From: CAZAFM01 sp964484395
GTDB taxonomy: Bacteria > Campylobacterota > Campylobacteria > Campylobacterales > CAZAFM01
Assembly (NCBI GenBank): GCA_964484395.1
Contig: CAZAFM010000024.1
Span: 1 to 25,477, forward strand
Length of the DNA stretch: 25,477 nucleotides
Direction: 5' to 3'
The notes under the pieces are model-generated. The model was given only the letters and a program-made list of their open reading frames with translations. It was not told the DNA's origin and ran no database searches. The position numbers and the translations under genes were made by a program. Positions 1-8,165 of this stretch are shown here, one piece after another (the first letter of the stretch is position 1; each line of letters starts with the position of its first letter).

Positions 1-559
1 GATACTCAAGATAGTCTCTATCTACATCTCCATAAAACTTAGTAATAAACTCCTTTGCACTTTGAAACATATAGGGGTAGAAGCTTAGAAGTAGATTTCT
101 AAAAGAGAGAAGAGAGAAGAGTTTTTTGGTAAGTGAGGAGTTTTGGTAGTAGTAGCCACTCTCTTGATAAAACCTATTGTTTATATCTTGAATAAGGCTA
201 TAGAAACTCCTATGCTTAGAGTGTGGATAAGCAGACTCTAGGCTTTCTAAAAACTTCTCAAACTCATAATATCTATCCACTCTTTTTGAGCCTTGAAGTA
301 CTACAAGGGCTTTATCAAGTGGTTTTGAGTTTATAGATATGTTGTGCTTTTTAAAGAACTCATAAGTAACAAGTCCTTCTTCAAATCCTGCAAATGTAGT
401 AGCGCCTGTATTAAAGTAGGCTTTTTTATGCATAAAAGTAGAGCTACAGCCTCCTAGGTTTGAATCTTTTTCAAAAACCCTACAACTTCCTAATTTGTTT
501 AGAAATAGAGCAGAAGCACTACCACCAATACCACTTCCAACTACTGAAAAATCAAGCAT
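1..559 (-). CDS. FAD-dependent oxidoreductase, phytoene desaturase (CrtI)-like, 3' end outside the window
   Basis: About 186 residues are present from an ATG at 559, and the reading frame runs off the left edge. The N-terminus has a Rossmann dinucleotide-binding fold: VVGSGIGGSASALFLNK, then an acidic FEKD end of the second strand and LGGCSSTF, as in amine-oxidase/CrtI-type flavoproteins (GxGxxG...E...GG). The next segment, ending in NTGATTF, fits the flavin-contacting region of CrtI-type dehydrogenases. The family oxidises or isomerises polyenes and similar lipophilic substrates, but the substrate cannot be read from this fragment. The gene is divergent from the rimB-rimK operon, with 194 bases between the two starts. 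The family call is fairly safe; a specific carotenoid role is not supported. Confidence 0.7.
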   Translation of the reverse strand, partial: MLDFSVVGSGIGGSASALFLNKLGSCRVFEKDSNLGGCSSTFMHKKAYFNTGATTFAGFEEGLVTYEFFKKHNISINSKPLDKALVVLQGSKRVDRYYEFEKFLESLESAYPHSKHRSFYSLIQDINNRFYQESGYYYQNSSLTKKLFSLLSFRNLLLSFYPYMFQSAKEFITKFYGDVDRDYLEY

Positions 560-657
560 TAAAAGCCTTTTTTGTTTTATTGTAGTCTATAAATATATCA
601 TTTTGTACTATCTATTTGTCGGTTCATAAGGGTATAGCTTTTTAAGTATATGATACA

Positions 658-663
658 TATAAT
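658..663 (+). promoter_or_regulatory. Putative sigma70 -10 box for the rimB-rimK operon, with overlapping inverted repeat
   Basis: TATAAT stands at 658-663, preceded by an AT-rich stretch with a run of T near 639-643, as in Campylobacterota vegetative promoters, which often lack a clear -35. An inverted repeat TATATG-ata-CATATA at 647-661 overlaps the box and could be an operator. Transcription from here would give a leader of roughly 85 bases before the GTG at 754. Sequence evidence only. Confidence 0.4.
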
Positions 664-691
664 ACTAAGAGAATTTAGGTTGAAGCCTATT

Positions 692-757
692 ATGAATTCT
701 GCAAAAACTCCTATAGAAACTAAGAGTATAAAATCCAAAAAGGAGATTAGAGGGTGA
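692..757 (+). CDS. Possible 21-residue leader ORF coupled to rimB
   Basis: A short reading frame begins with ATG at 692 (an in-frame ATG at 650 would make it 35 residues) and ends with TGA at 755-757. That stop overlaps the rimB GTG start as GTGA, the same junction as between rimB and rimK. The product would be very basic (Lys/Arg rich, ending KSKKEIRG). The rimB Shine-Dalgarno lies inside this ORF. There is no clear Shine-Dalgarno for the 692 ATG, so expression is uncertain. It may be a translational-coupling leader or simply chance. Confidence 0.25.
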   Translation: MNSAKTPIETKSIKSKKEIRG

Positions 758-1191
758 AGATTATAGGTAGAATAGATAGAGTTGACCTGCCTTCATTAGA
801 CCTACTAGCCATAGAAGCCAAAATAGATACAGGTGCCCACTCATGCTCTTTACACTGTCACAACATAGAGCTTATGAATGAAGGTCAAAAAGTCAGATTT
901 CTTCTCCTTGACCCAGCTCATAAAGAGTATAATGACAAAGAGTTCATACTTCCAGTGCAGAGAATAACAAAGGTCAAAAGCTCAAGTGGGCACTCTCAAA
1001 AGAGGGTTTTTATCAAAACAGAGATAGTTCTTTTTGGAGAGAAATATGAAGCTGAAATCTCTCTAGCAAATAGAAGAAAGATGAAATTTCCAATGCTTCT
1101 AGGAAGCAACTTTTTAAAAGGAAAATTCCTAGTAGATGTATCACAAAAAAACCTATCATATAAAGAGACAAAAAAGGAGATTTATAGGTGA
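754..1191 (+). CDS. rimB: RimB-like retropepsin-type protease (PF05618 family), RimK partner
   Basis: This is a 145-residue protein of the family annotated as 'ATP-dependent zinc protease', which has a retropepsin-like aspartic protease fold. The signature is DTGAHS with the candidate catalytic Asp at residue 25, followed by a hydrophobic-Gly strand near residues 113-118 (PMLLGS). In Pseudomonas the homologous RimB acts with RimK on glutamate tails added to ribosomal protein S6; applying that role here is inference. The start is GTG at 754, chosen because AGGAG lies at 741-745 and because N-terminal homology begins at once. The stop overlaps the rimK start by four bases (GTGA), so the two are likely translationally coupled. 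Length is normal for the family and no signal peptide is seen, which fits a cytoplasmic enzyme. Confidence 0.82.
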   Translation: MKIIGRIDRVDLPSLDLLAIEAKIDTGAHSCSLHCHNIELMNEGQKVRFLLLDPAHKEYNDKEFILPVQRITKVKSSSGHSQKRVFIKTEIVLFGEKYEAEISLANRRKMKFPMLLGSNFLKGKFLVDVSQKNLSYKETKKEIYR

Positions 1192-2093
1192 ATATCGCAA
1201 TATTATCAAGAAATGAAAACCTATACTCAACAAGAAGGCTAAAAGAGGCAGTGGAAGCAAGAGGTTGGACACCTCAGATTATAGATTTTCTGCGTTGTAG
1301 CACCACAATAGAAAAAAACCGCCACATACTCCACTATCAAGGAAAAGAGCTTGAAGACATAAATGCTGTCATACCAAGAATTGGAGCTTCAAGAACTTTT
1401 TATGGCTCAGCCATAGTGCGTCACATGGAGATGATGGGGCTAGTAGTATTAAATAAATCTTTAGCACTAACGCGTTCAAGGGATAAACTAAGAAGCTTGC
1501 AGATACTCTCAAAGCATGGTGTAAATATGCCAAAAACAGTCTTTGCTTCAAACCTAGCAGATGTAGATGATGTAATAGCCATGGCAGGAGGTACTCCTAT
1601 AGTTATCAAGATACTTGAAGGCACTCAGGGTGTAGGAGTTGTTTTGGCTGAAACAAAAAAAGCAGCAAAATCCGTTCTTGATGCCTTCTATGGAATGCAG
1701 GTAAATATCCTTGTCCAAGAGTATATAGGTGAAGCAAATGGTGAAGATGTTAGAGCATTTATTGTTGGAGGAGAGGTGGTTGGAGCTATGAAGCGAAGTG
1801 GAACTGAGGGAGACTTCCGATCTAACCTCCACAAAGGCGGAAGTGCAAGCAGTGTAAAGCTAAGCAGAGCCGAAAAATCCCTAGCTATTAATGCTGTTAA
1901 AGCTATGGGATTAGATATAGCAGGAGTTGATATGCTAAGATCCAACAGAGGACCTCTAGTTATGGAAGTAAACTCATCACCAGGTCTTGAAGGTATAGAG
2001 AGTGCTACGGGGATAGATATAGCTAGTAAGGTGATGGATTTTGTAGAAAAACTCCTCCAGCAAAAACAGAAAAAAGATAGAATAGGAGCTTAG
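1188..2093 (+). CDS. rimK: RimK, ATP-grasp ribosomal protein S6 glutamate ligase
   Basis: The 301-residue protein matches the length and order of E. coli RimK (300). It has an N-terminal pre-ATP-grasp domain (residues 1-100), a central ATP-grasp with Lys141 and the Gly-rich KILEGTQGVGV loop, an FRSNLHKGG substrate/ATP segment near 210-218, and the metal-binding end GVDML...MEVNSSPGLEGIE near 246-271. The enzyme adds glutamate residues to the C-terminus of ribosomal protein S6 using ATP. Translation starts at GTG 1188, overlapping the rimB stop, with AAAAAGGAG just upstream. Pairing with rimB suggests opposing addition and removal of glutamate. Lysine-glycine-ligase relatives (LysX, MptN, CofF) share the fold, but the RimK-specific length and the rimB context favour RimK. 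Confidence 0.9.
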   Translation: MNIAILSRNENLYSTRRLKEAVEARGWTPQIIDFLRCSTTIEKNRHILHYQGKELEDINAVIPRIGASRTFYGSAIVRHMEMMGLVVLNKSLALTRSRDKLRSLQILSKHGVNMPKTVFASNLADVDDVIAMAGGTPIVIKILEGTQGVGVVLAETKKAAKSVLDAFYGMQVNILVQEYIGEANGEDVRAFIVGGEVVGAMKRSGTEGDFRSNLHKGGSASSVKLSRAEKSLAINAVKAMGLDIAGVDMLRSNRGPLVMEVNSSPGLEGIESATGIDIASKVMDFVEKLLQQKQKKDRIGA

Positions 2094-2130
2094 TATCACC
2101 TATTATGAAGTAAAGAAAGAGTAGGAAGTA

Positions 2131-3300
2131 ATGGGTGAACAAAATCTAGTAATATTTATTCTTGGCTGCTTCTTTTTACTAGGGCTTATAGCAGACCTTG
2201 CTGGGCGATATACTATTTTACCACGAGTTACTGTGTTGCTTCTAAGCGGTATTCTTATTGGTCCACATATTCTTGATTTACTACCACCTTTTTTTATTGA
2301 TGATTGGTTTGAGATTATCACCAATATAGCCCTTGGAATGATAGGTTTTTTGCTTGGACAAAAATTCACATATAAGAATTTCAGAAATATTGGAAAGTCC
2401 TTAATAATAATATCTATTATGAAAGTGCTTATTACATTTTTTATTGTTTTTATAGGCTTGATGCTTATAGGGGTTAATAGTATAGTTGCCATGATAATAG
2501 CTTCTATTGCTTCTCCATCCGCACCTGCTGCTATTTATGATGTTATTGAGGAGATTAAGCCAAACAACAATTTTAGTAATAATATCTTAAGTATTGTTGC
2601 TATTGATGACCTATGGGGCTTACTTCTTTTTACTATCTGCATCTCACTTGCGGGTGTTTTTACGCCTGAGGGTCATTGGTATGAAAGCCTTGCAAATGGA
2701 GGAATAGAGATATTTGGAAGTATAGCATTTGGCATCTGTATTGGGTCTTTGGGCTCTTTTTTAACAGGGCGTGTAAGACCTGGTCAACCTACACAAGCAG
2801 AGGCACTTGGCATTGTTCTAATAGCTGTCTCTATTGCTAAGTTTTTTGACCTCTCTCCACTTCTTGCAACCATGGTTACTGGAGCAGTTGTAGCTAACCT
2901 AGCCACACATCACAAGAGACCCTTTATAGAGATAGAAAATCTTGAGTGGCCCTTTATTATTATGTTTTTTCTACTTGCGGGGGCTTCGCTACACCTTGAA
3001 AGCCTTATGGAAGTGGGCATTATAGGAGTGGTCTATATAGCTACAAGAAGTCTTGGAATCTATCTTGGCTGTTATGCAGGAGGAATATATGCACAAACAG
3101 ATAATTACACCAAAAACAGACTAGGGCTAGCACTACTTCCGCAAGCAGGAGTGGCTATAGGTCTAGCACTTATGTCTGGTAACTATTTTCCTGAATACAA
3201 AAACACCATACTTCCTATTATTATCGGCTCTACTGTGGTTTTTGAGCTTATAGGACCTATTCTTACTAGAGTAGTTGTTGCCCGCTCTAAAGTGAAGTAA
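2131..3300 (+). CDS. CPA2-family monovalent cation/proton antiporter, membrane domain only
   Basis: The 389-residue, very hydrophobic protein has about 12 predicted membrane segments and no cytosolic TrkA-N/RCK domain after residue 380. Family marks are an Asp pair at 159-160 (VAIDDLWG), the proton/cation-binding position of CPA antiporters, a conserved SPSAPAA stretch at 128-134, and LPQAGVAIGLAL near 336-347. Two adjacent acidic residues are typical of electrogenic Na+(2H+) exchange, though the ion is not decided by sequence. The start is ATG 2131 with GGAAG upstream. It lies 37 bases after rimK on the same strand and is probably co-transcribed. Together with the ectoine genes it fits a salt-exposed lifestyle, which is inference. 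Confidence 0.82.
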   Translation: MGEQNLVIFILGCFFLLGLIADLAGRYTILPRVTVLLLSGILIGPHILDLLPPFFIDDWFEIITNIALGMIGFLLGQKFTYKNFRNIGKSLIIISIMKVLITFFIVFIGLMLIGVNSIVAMIIASIASPSAPAAIYDVIEEIKPNNNFSNNILSIVAIDDLWGLLLFTICISLAGVFTPEGHWYESLANGGIEIFGSIAFGICIGSLGSFLTGRVRPGQPTQAEALGIVLIAVSIAKFFDLSPLLATMVTGAVVANLATHHKRPFIEIENLEWPFIIMFFLLAGASLHLESLMEVGIIGVVYIATRSLGIYLGCYAGGIYAQTDNYTKNRLGLALLPQAGVAIGLALMSGNYFPEYKNTILPIIIGSTVVFELIGPILTRVVVARSKVK

Positions 3301-3350
3301 GAAGAGTTAGACAAAAAGTTATAGTAATCTTCTCTATGTATAGCTTGTTG

Positions 3351-3380
3351 TTGACATTGATAGGCTAACTTAGCTAATAT
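3351..3380 (+). promoter_or_regulatory. Putative sigma70 promoter for nfeD-slipin
   Basis: A perfect -35 TTGACA is at 3351-3356, and a -10-like TAATAT at 3375-3380, 18 bases downstream. The nfeD Shine-Dalgarno AAGGAG follows at 3387-3392, seven bases before the ATG at 3400. The -10 matches four of six consensus positions and is overlapped by the palindrome TTAGCTAA (3370-3377). Confidence 0.45.
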
Positions 3381-3399
3381 AGCTTCAAGGAGTTATTAT

Positions 3400-4674
3400 A
3401 TGAGAGTTCTCTTGTGTTTGCTTATTTTTTCTTTTTTGGCTTATGCTAGTAGTTATACTCATCTAAAAATAGATGGTGCCATATCTCCTGCTAGTAGCGA
3501 GCATCTACATCTTGCCCTAGAAGAAGCAGAGGATAGTGGCTCTATGTTTGCTATCCTAGAGCTAAACACCCCCGGAGGACTAGTTACCTCAACTCGTGAT
3601 ATGGTACAGATGATAGTCAATAGTAACATACCAGTAGTTGTCTATGTTTCACCAAAAGGCTCTCATGCAGCAAGTGCTGGGACATATATCCTATATAGCG
3701 CACACATAGCTGCTATGGCTCCAGGCACTAATCTAGGCGCTGCTACGCCAGTATCTATAATGGGAGGCAACCCTCTATCTGAAGACAAAAACAGCGCTAT
3801 GGAGAAAAAAGCCATAGGTGATGCAACTGCGTATATTAAAAGCCTAAGTGAGCTACGCCAAAGAAACACAGAGTGGGCTATAAAAGCCGTAACAGAAGGC
3901 GAAAGCATATCAGCAAAAGAGGCTTTAGATATTGGGGCTATAGATATGATTGCTACTGATTTAGATGAGCTACTTCAAAAGCTTGATGGATATGAGGTAG
4001 AAGTAGATGGTACAATGACTACATTAGAAACCAACAACATAACCATCAACACAGTAGAGCCTGATATAAAATCAGAGATACTAGCCATAATCACCAATCC
4101 CAATGTAGCATATATACTTATGCTTGTTGCTATATATGGGATATTTTTTGAACTTATGAATCCTGGGTCTATCCTACCTGGTGCTGCTGGGGTTATTAGT
4201 GGCGTACTTGCACTATATGCACTAAATATTTTACCATTTAACTATGCTGGTATCTTGCTTATGTTTATAGGGATAGCCTTTATGGTTGCAGAGGTTTTAG
4301 TAGCTGGGTTTGGGATACTAGGATTTGCAGGAGTTATTGCCTTTGTCACAGGGTCGCTTTTGCTATTTGATGCTCAAACACTAGGTCAAGATATATCTTT
4401 AGCACTTATCCTAGCTTTTGCTTTAGTCTCACTTGGGTTTTTTATCTATGTGATGCGCTTATACATAAGCACCAAAAAGCAAAAACCGCACTCAGGAGTA
4501 GAAGATATGATAGGCTCAGAAGCAAAAATCCTCCAAAAAAACAAGAATAGCTATCTTGTACTATCTCATGGAGAGAGATGGGAGGCAGTGTCTAAAGAGA
4601 GCTTTGAGGTAGGAGAGATAGCTACTATCAAAGAGCTAAATGGTCTAACTTTAACAATCAAACACAAGGAGTAA
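3400..4674 (+). CDS. nfeD: NfeD-type membrane serine protease (ClpP class, long form)
   Basis: The protein has 424 residues. A signal peptide (1-17) is followed by a ClpP/crotonase-fold protease domain (about 20-195) with ELNTPGGLV for the oxyanion region, catalytic Ser92 in SHAASAGTY and general-base Lys137 in MEKKAIGDA, as in the Ser-Lys dyad of the archaeal PH1510 protease. Four to five membrane segments span about 228-352, and a C-terminal OB-fold NfeD domain covers 365-424. In Pyrococcus the homologue cleaves the C-terminal part of its stomatin partner, and here the next gene is a slipin three bases downstream. The product should face the periplasm with its protease domain. A membrane-protein or SPFH-raft quality-control role is the usual inference. 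Confidence 0.9.
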   Translation: MRVLLCLLIFSFLAYASSYTHLKIDGAISPASSEHLHLALEEAEDSGSMFAILELNTPGGLVTSTRDMVQMIVNSNIPVVVYVSPKGSHAASAGTYILYSAHIAAMAPGTNLGAATPVSIMGGNPLSEDKNSAMEKKAIGDATAYIKSLSELRQRNTEWAIKAVTEGESISAKEALDIGAIDMIATDLDELLQKLDGYEVEVDGTMTTLETNNITINTVEPDIKSEILAIITNPNVAYILMLVAIYGIFFELMNPGSILPGAAGVISGVLALYALNILPFNYAGILLMFIGIAFMVAEVLVAGFGILGFAGVIAFVTGSLLLFDAQTLGQDISLALILAFALVSLGFFIYVMRLYISTKKQKPHSGVEDMIGSEAKILQKNKNSYLVLSHGERWEAVSKESFEVGEIATIKELNGLTLTIKHKE

Positions 4675-4677
4675 AAT

Positions 4678-5421
4678 ATGAGTATGACAGTTGTATACAT
4701 CTTAGCAATCCTGCTAGGACTACTAGCAGTTTCGATAAAAATACTAAATGAGTATGAAAGAGGTGTGATTTTCTCTCTTGGTCGCTTCACTAGCGTAAAG
4801 GGTCCTGGACTGATTGTTGTAATTCCATATATTCAGAAGATGGTCAAGGTTGACTTGAGAACTATTGTACTTGATGTACCTTCTCAAGATGTTATCTCTC
4901 ATGATAATGTCTCAGTCAATGTAAATGCGGTAGTTTACTATAGAGTGATTGACCCTGAAAAAGCTATCATACAAGTAGAAAACTATCGCTCAGCCACTTC
5001 ACAACTATCTCAAACAACACTAAGATCAGTCCTAGGTGGGCATGAACTTGATGAGATGCTTGCTGAAAGAGAGAAGCTAAATGCAGATATACAAAAAATA
5101 CTAGATCAGCAAACAGATGCTTGGGGTATCAAAATATCAAATGTTGAGATCAAGCATATTGACTTAGATGAGAGTATGATACGAGCAATTGCTAAACAAG
5201 CTGAGGCGGAAAGAGAGAGAAGGGCTAAGGTGATAAACTCCAAAGGGGAGCTTGAGGCAAGTGAGAACCTGCTAAATGCTGCTAATATGCTAGCAAAAAA
5301 CCCTCAAGCACTTCAATTAAGATATCTCCAAACACTTAGTGATATATCAAATGATAAGACAAATACAATTGTCTTTCCATTCTCTTCTGACCTAAGTAAG
5401 CTTTTCACGCCAAAGAGTTAG
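4678..5421 (+). CDS. Slipin (stomatin/SPFH-domain membrane protein)
   Basis: The 247-residue protein has one N-terminal membrane segment (about 3-20), then the slipin signature NEYERGVIFSLGRF and an SPFH/Band 7 domain with PGLIVVIPY, DLRT and DNVSVNVNAVVYYRV. A coiled-coil region near residues 165-205 (AKQAEAERERRAKVI...) should drive oligomerisation. The C-terminal tail is short. The start is ATG 4678, with AAGGAG lying across the nfeD stop; an in-frame ATG at 4684 is the alternative. The nfeD-slipin pair is a widely conserved operon in which the slipin is scaffold or substrate of the NfeD protease. Its stop region overlaps the convergent thrC stop by four bases. Confidence 0.9.
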   Translation: MSMTVVYILAILLGLLAVSIKILNEYERGVIFSLGRFTSVKGPGLIVVIPYIQKMVKVDLRTIVLDVPSQDVISHDNVSVNVNAVVYYRVIDPEKAIIQVENYRSATSQLSQTTLRSVLGGHELDEMLAEREKLNADIQKILDQQTDAWGIKISNVEIKHIDLDESMIRAIAKQAEAERERRAKVINSKGELEASENLLNAANMLAKNPQALQLRYLQTLSDISNDKTNTIVFPFSSDLSKLFTPKS

Positions 5422-6872
5422 ACAAAAGAGAGTATCTCTTTTTCTATCTCTGCTTTATCAACTACGCTTTTTTGCACAGCCTCTTGTGCAAAAAGCTTAG
5501 AAACAGAGTCTTTTATATCCACTCCAAATTTCTCTTTTATAAACTCTAAAGCCTCCTTGTCACCCATATTCTTACCATATGTTTTAGCCAGAGTTGGGGC
5601 AAACTTTGTCCACTCTGCAGTTGAGCAGATGATGGCTCCTTTTTTTCCACTTCTATCTGCAAAATCAAGTGCAGTAGCAGTATGTGGGTCCAGTACATAT
5701 CCATTTTTTAGTGAGTTTTTTATGCACTCTAAAGTATCTACATCATCACAACTTCCCGCATCAAAGTAGCTTTGAAGCACTTCTAGCTCACCTTTGGAGA
5801 GCATTGCAAACCCGCCTTCAAGAAGTTCATCAAAAAACCCTCTAGTTCTTTTACTACCAAAAAGATAGTGAAGGACTCTCTCTATATTTGAGGATTTTAG
5901 TATATCCATAGCGGGGGAGAGTGTTTTTTGGAGGTTTTTACCTCTTAAGTCATAACTTCCTGTTTTGATAAACTCACTTAGAACATCATTTGCATTTGTG
6001 ACAATTGAGATTTTGCCTATTGGCACACCCATCTCTTTTGCATAAAAGCCCCCTAGTGCATTTCCAAAGTTTCCACTTGGTACAACTATATCTATCTCTC
6101 CTTTAGCATTTAAAAAGCCACCCTTTTTTGCTTGCAAGTATGCATATACATGATATACACACTGAAAGATTATCCTTCCAAAATTCACTGAGTTTGCAGC
6201 TGAGAGTGATATTTTGTGAGAGCTTAGGGTTTTTATAAACTCCTCTGAATTTAGAAGGTTTTTTAAAGCGTTTTGTGCATCATCAAAATCCCCTTTTATA
6301 CCTACTACTTTTAGATTTTGGGCACTCTCAGTAACCATCTGAAGTCTTTGGACATCACTTGTTCCGCCCTCTGGGTAGATGCAGACTACTTGGATATTTT
6401 CTCTCTTAGCAAAGCTCTCAAGTGTAGCAGGACCAGTATCTCCACTAGTAGCTGTTAGGATAAGAAGCTTTTTATCAAGACTCTTTGCAAGGTGTGATAG
6501 TAGATATCCAAAGGGCTGAAGTGCTACATCTTTAAAGGCTCTTGTTGGTCCATGATATAGCTCTAAGAAGTAGTTATCACCAACCTTTTTAATAGGAAGT
6601 GGGTCATCTTTATCATCAAACCCATCATACAGAGCCACCGCCTCTTTTAGCACCTCATCATCTATATCAATATCAAACCCTCTCACCACTTCATAGGCTA
6701 GCTCTTTATAGCTTAGCTCCATAGCAGCCTCTAAAAACCCACTTTCAAGACTAGGAAGCTCTCTTGGTACATATAGTCCTCCAAAGCTTGCTGCTGGGTT
6801 CATTATTGCTTGAGAGAAGCTAACGCGTTTTGGTCTTATACCATTATTACCTCTTGTTTCTATAAATTCCAT
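5418..6872 (-). CDS. thrC: Threonine synthase
   Basis: This is a 484-residue PLP fold-type II enzyme that converts O-phosphohomoserine to threonine. The N-terminus ETRG...SFSQAI...GGLYVP is typical of the long ThrC class. The PLP lysine is about residue 114 in GPTRAFKDVALQPFG, followed by the TATSGDTGPA phosphate-binding loop and VPSGNFGNALGG. I start it at ATG 6872, which shares a base with the cutA stop (TGATG); an upstream in-frame TTG at 6875 sits too close to the AAGGA Shine-Dalgarno. It is the last gene of argB-cutA-thrC, so threonine and arginine synthesis share a transcript with cutA. The 3' end overlaps the slipin gene by four bases tail to tail. Confidence 0.95.
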   Translation of the reverse strand: MEFIETRGNNGIRPKRVSFSQAIMNPAASFGGLYVPRELPSLESGFLEAAMELSYKELAYEVVRGFDIDIDDEVLKEAVALYDGFDDKDDPLPIKKVGDNYFLELYHGPTRAFKDVALQPFGYLLSHLAKSLDKKLLILTATSGDTGPATLESFAKRENIQVVCIYPEGGTSDVQRLQMVTESAQNLKVVGIKGDFDDAQNALKNLLNSEEFIKTLSSHKISLSAANSVNFGRIIFQCVYHVYAYLQAKKGGFLNAKGEIDIVVPSGNFGNALGGFYAKEMGVPIGKISIVTNANDVLSEFIKTGSYDLRGKNLQKTLSPAMDILKSSNIERVLHYLFGSKRTRGFFDELLEGGFAMLSKGELEVLQSYFDAGSCDDVDTLECIKNSLKNGYVLDPHTATALDFADRSGKKGAIICSTAEWTKFAPTLAKTYGKNMGDKEALEFIKEKFGVDIKDSVSKLFAQEAVQKSVVDKAEIEKEILSFV

Positions 6873-7189
6873 CAAATATCCTTTGTTTCTTCTTCTATCC
6901 AGTCTAAATACTCTCTACTTCCTTTAATAATTGGCATAGCTATTATCTCTGGAACATCATAGCTATGGTGCTCTTTTATCATGATTTCTACTTTATCATA
7001 GACTCTACTTGAAGTTTTGATAATCATCATAGCTTCACTCTCACTCTGCACCTCATTATCCCAGAAAAAGTGTGATGAGATACTATCTGATATATTTACA
7101 CAAGCACATAGTTTTTTCTCTAATAGTAGTTTTGATAGATACTCTGCTTCACCTCTATTTTTAGCAGTACAAAAAACAACTAGTTGCAT
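6872..7189 (-). CDS. cutA: CutA divalent-cation tolerance protein
   Basis: The 105-residue protein has the full CutA1 pattern: an N-terminal strand with AKNRGEAEYLSKLLLEKKLCACVNI, then a W-containing hairpin (FFWDNEVQSESEAMMIIKTS), HSYDVPEIIAMPI, and a final EYLDWIEEET. CutA forms a compact trimer related to PII proteins. It was named for copper tolerance, but its molecular job is not settled. The start is ATG 7189, sharing one base with the argB stop (TGATG) behind AAGGATAA; a TTG at 7192 is in frame but less likely. The middle position in an amino-acid biosynthesis operon hints at housekeeping rather than metal-inducible expression. Confidence 0.93.
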   Translation of the reverse strand: MQLVVFCTAKNRGEAEYLSKLLLEKKLCACVNISDSISSHFFWDNEVQSESEAMMIIKTSSRVYDKVEIMIKEHHSYDVPEIIAMPIIKGSREYLDWIEEETKDI

Positions 7190-8046
7190 CAATTATCCTT
7201 TAGTATTTGTGTCCCTATACCCTCATCTGTAAAGAGCTCAAGCAGTATAGAATGCTCTATCCTACCATCTATGATATGTGCTTTTTGTACACCTGAACTT
7301 AGGGCTGAGAGGCAGGCCTCTACCTTCGGTATCATCCCACCTTCTATTACACCTTCATATATAAATCTCCCTACCTCTTCACGAGTAAGGGTTGGTAAGA
7401 GGTTTTTTTGACTATCCATCACGCCTGGAGTATCTGTAAGAAATATAACCCTCATAGCTCCTATAGCCCCAGCTATAGCACTAGCACAAGTATCTGCATT
7501 GATATTATAACCTGGATGGTTTGCACTTTCACCTATAGCGATTGGTGCTATGACTGGTATAAACCCATCTTTTACTAGATTTGTAATAACCTCACTTTTA
7601 ATATCAGTGATTTCGCCCACATATCCTAGTTCTCCGTTTTTGTATGGTTTTGCTTTAAAAAAGCCAGCATCCTTCCCACATAGCCCTATTGCCTTTGCTC
7701 CATGATGGTTTAAAAAAGCTGTTAGCTCCTTGTTTATCTCACCTGCTAGAACCATTTCGACTATTTTTAGGCTTTTTTCATCTGTAAATCTTATACCATC
7801 TACAAACTTTGTAGTTATATCTAGTTGTGAGAGAAGCTCACTTATTCTTTTACCACCACCATGAATGATTATAGGCTTAATACCAACTAGATACATCAAC
7901 AAAAGATCAATAGCAAACTGCTCTTTAAGAACTGGGTTTACCTGAGCAGCACCTCCATACTTAATGACAACTATCTGGTTACTAAACTCTTTTATGTAGG
8001 GAATAGACTCAAGAAGTGTCTTAACAACTGTAAGTTTTTTCTGCAT
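7189..8046 (-). CDS. argB: Acetylglutamate kinase
   Basis: The 285-residue amino acid kinase fold protein phosphorylates N-acetyl-L-glutamate, the second step of arginine synthesis. It shows the ATP-binding KYGGAA motif near residue 30, the substrate loop IHGGGKRI near 61, VEMVLAGEINKEL, and NINADTCASAIAGAIGA near 190. Its N-terminal helix before the first strand (about residues 1-25) is the feature seen in arginine-inhibited hexameric enzymes, so feedback control by arginine is plausible. The start is ATG 8046 with GGAGA upstream. It leads the argB-cutA-thrC operon. Confidence 0.95.
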   Translation of the reverse strand: MQKKLTVVKTLLESIPYIKEFSNQIVVIKYGGAAQVNPVLKEQFAIDLLLMYLVGIKPIIIHGGGKRISELLSQLDITTKFVDGIRFTDEKSLKIVEMVLAGEINKELTAFLNHHGAKAIGLCGKDAGFFKAKPYKNGELGYVGEITDIKSEVITNLVKDGFIPVIAPIAIGESANHPGYNINADTCASAIAGAIGAMRVIFLTDTPGVMDSQKNLLPTLTREEVGRFIYEGVIEGGMIPKVEACLSALSSGVQKAHIIDGRIEHSILLELFTDEGIGTQILKDN

Positions 8047-8072
8047 TTTTTCTCCGTGTGTTTACTTATAGT

Positions 8073-8078
8073 ATTATA
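8073..8078 (-). promoter_or_regulatory. Putative -10 box for argB-cutA-thrC
   Basis: Read on the minus strand, TATAAT occupies 8078-8073, directly preceded by a run of T. This is the usual Campylobacterota promoter look, with no convincing -35. The expected start of transcription would leave a leader of about 20 bases before the argB ATG at 8046. Confidence 0.5.
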
Positions 8079-8165
8079 AAAAAAAGGAGTTTAGAGAGAG
8101 TTAAGTAGCAAATCCATAACTAAGCATGTGTTATGTGTAGTTACTTAGTTTAAACTACATCCTAA

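Noticed and set aside
1369..1945. Several antisense open frames within rimK
   Set aside because: Shadows of a well-supported gene, without ribosome sites or recognisable domains.
3299..3333. AGAAGA/TCTTCT as a terminator after the antiporter gene
   Set aside because: Six or seven weak pairs around a loop of more than 20 bases and no U-run.
8137..8158. GTAGTT/AACTAC hairpin between argB and the PHP gene as a terminator
   Set aside because: Only six AT-rich pairs with a 10-base loop and no U-run on the transcribed strand. It may be chance.
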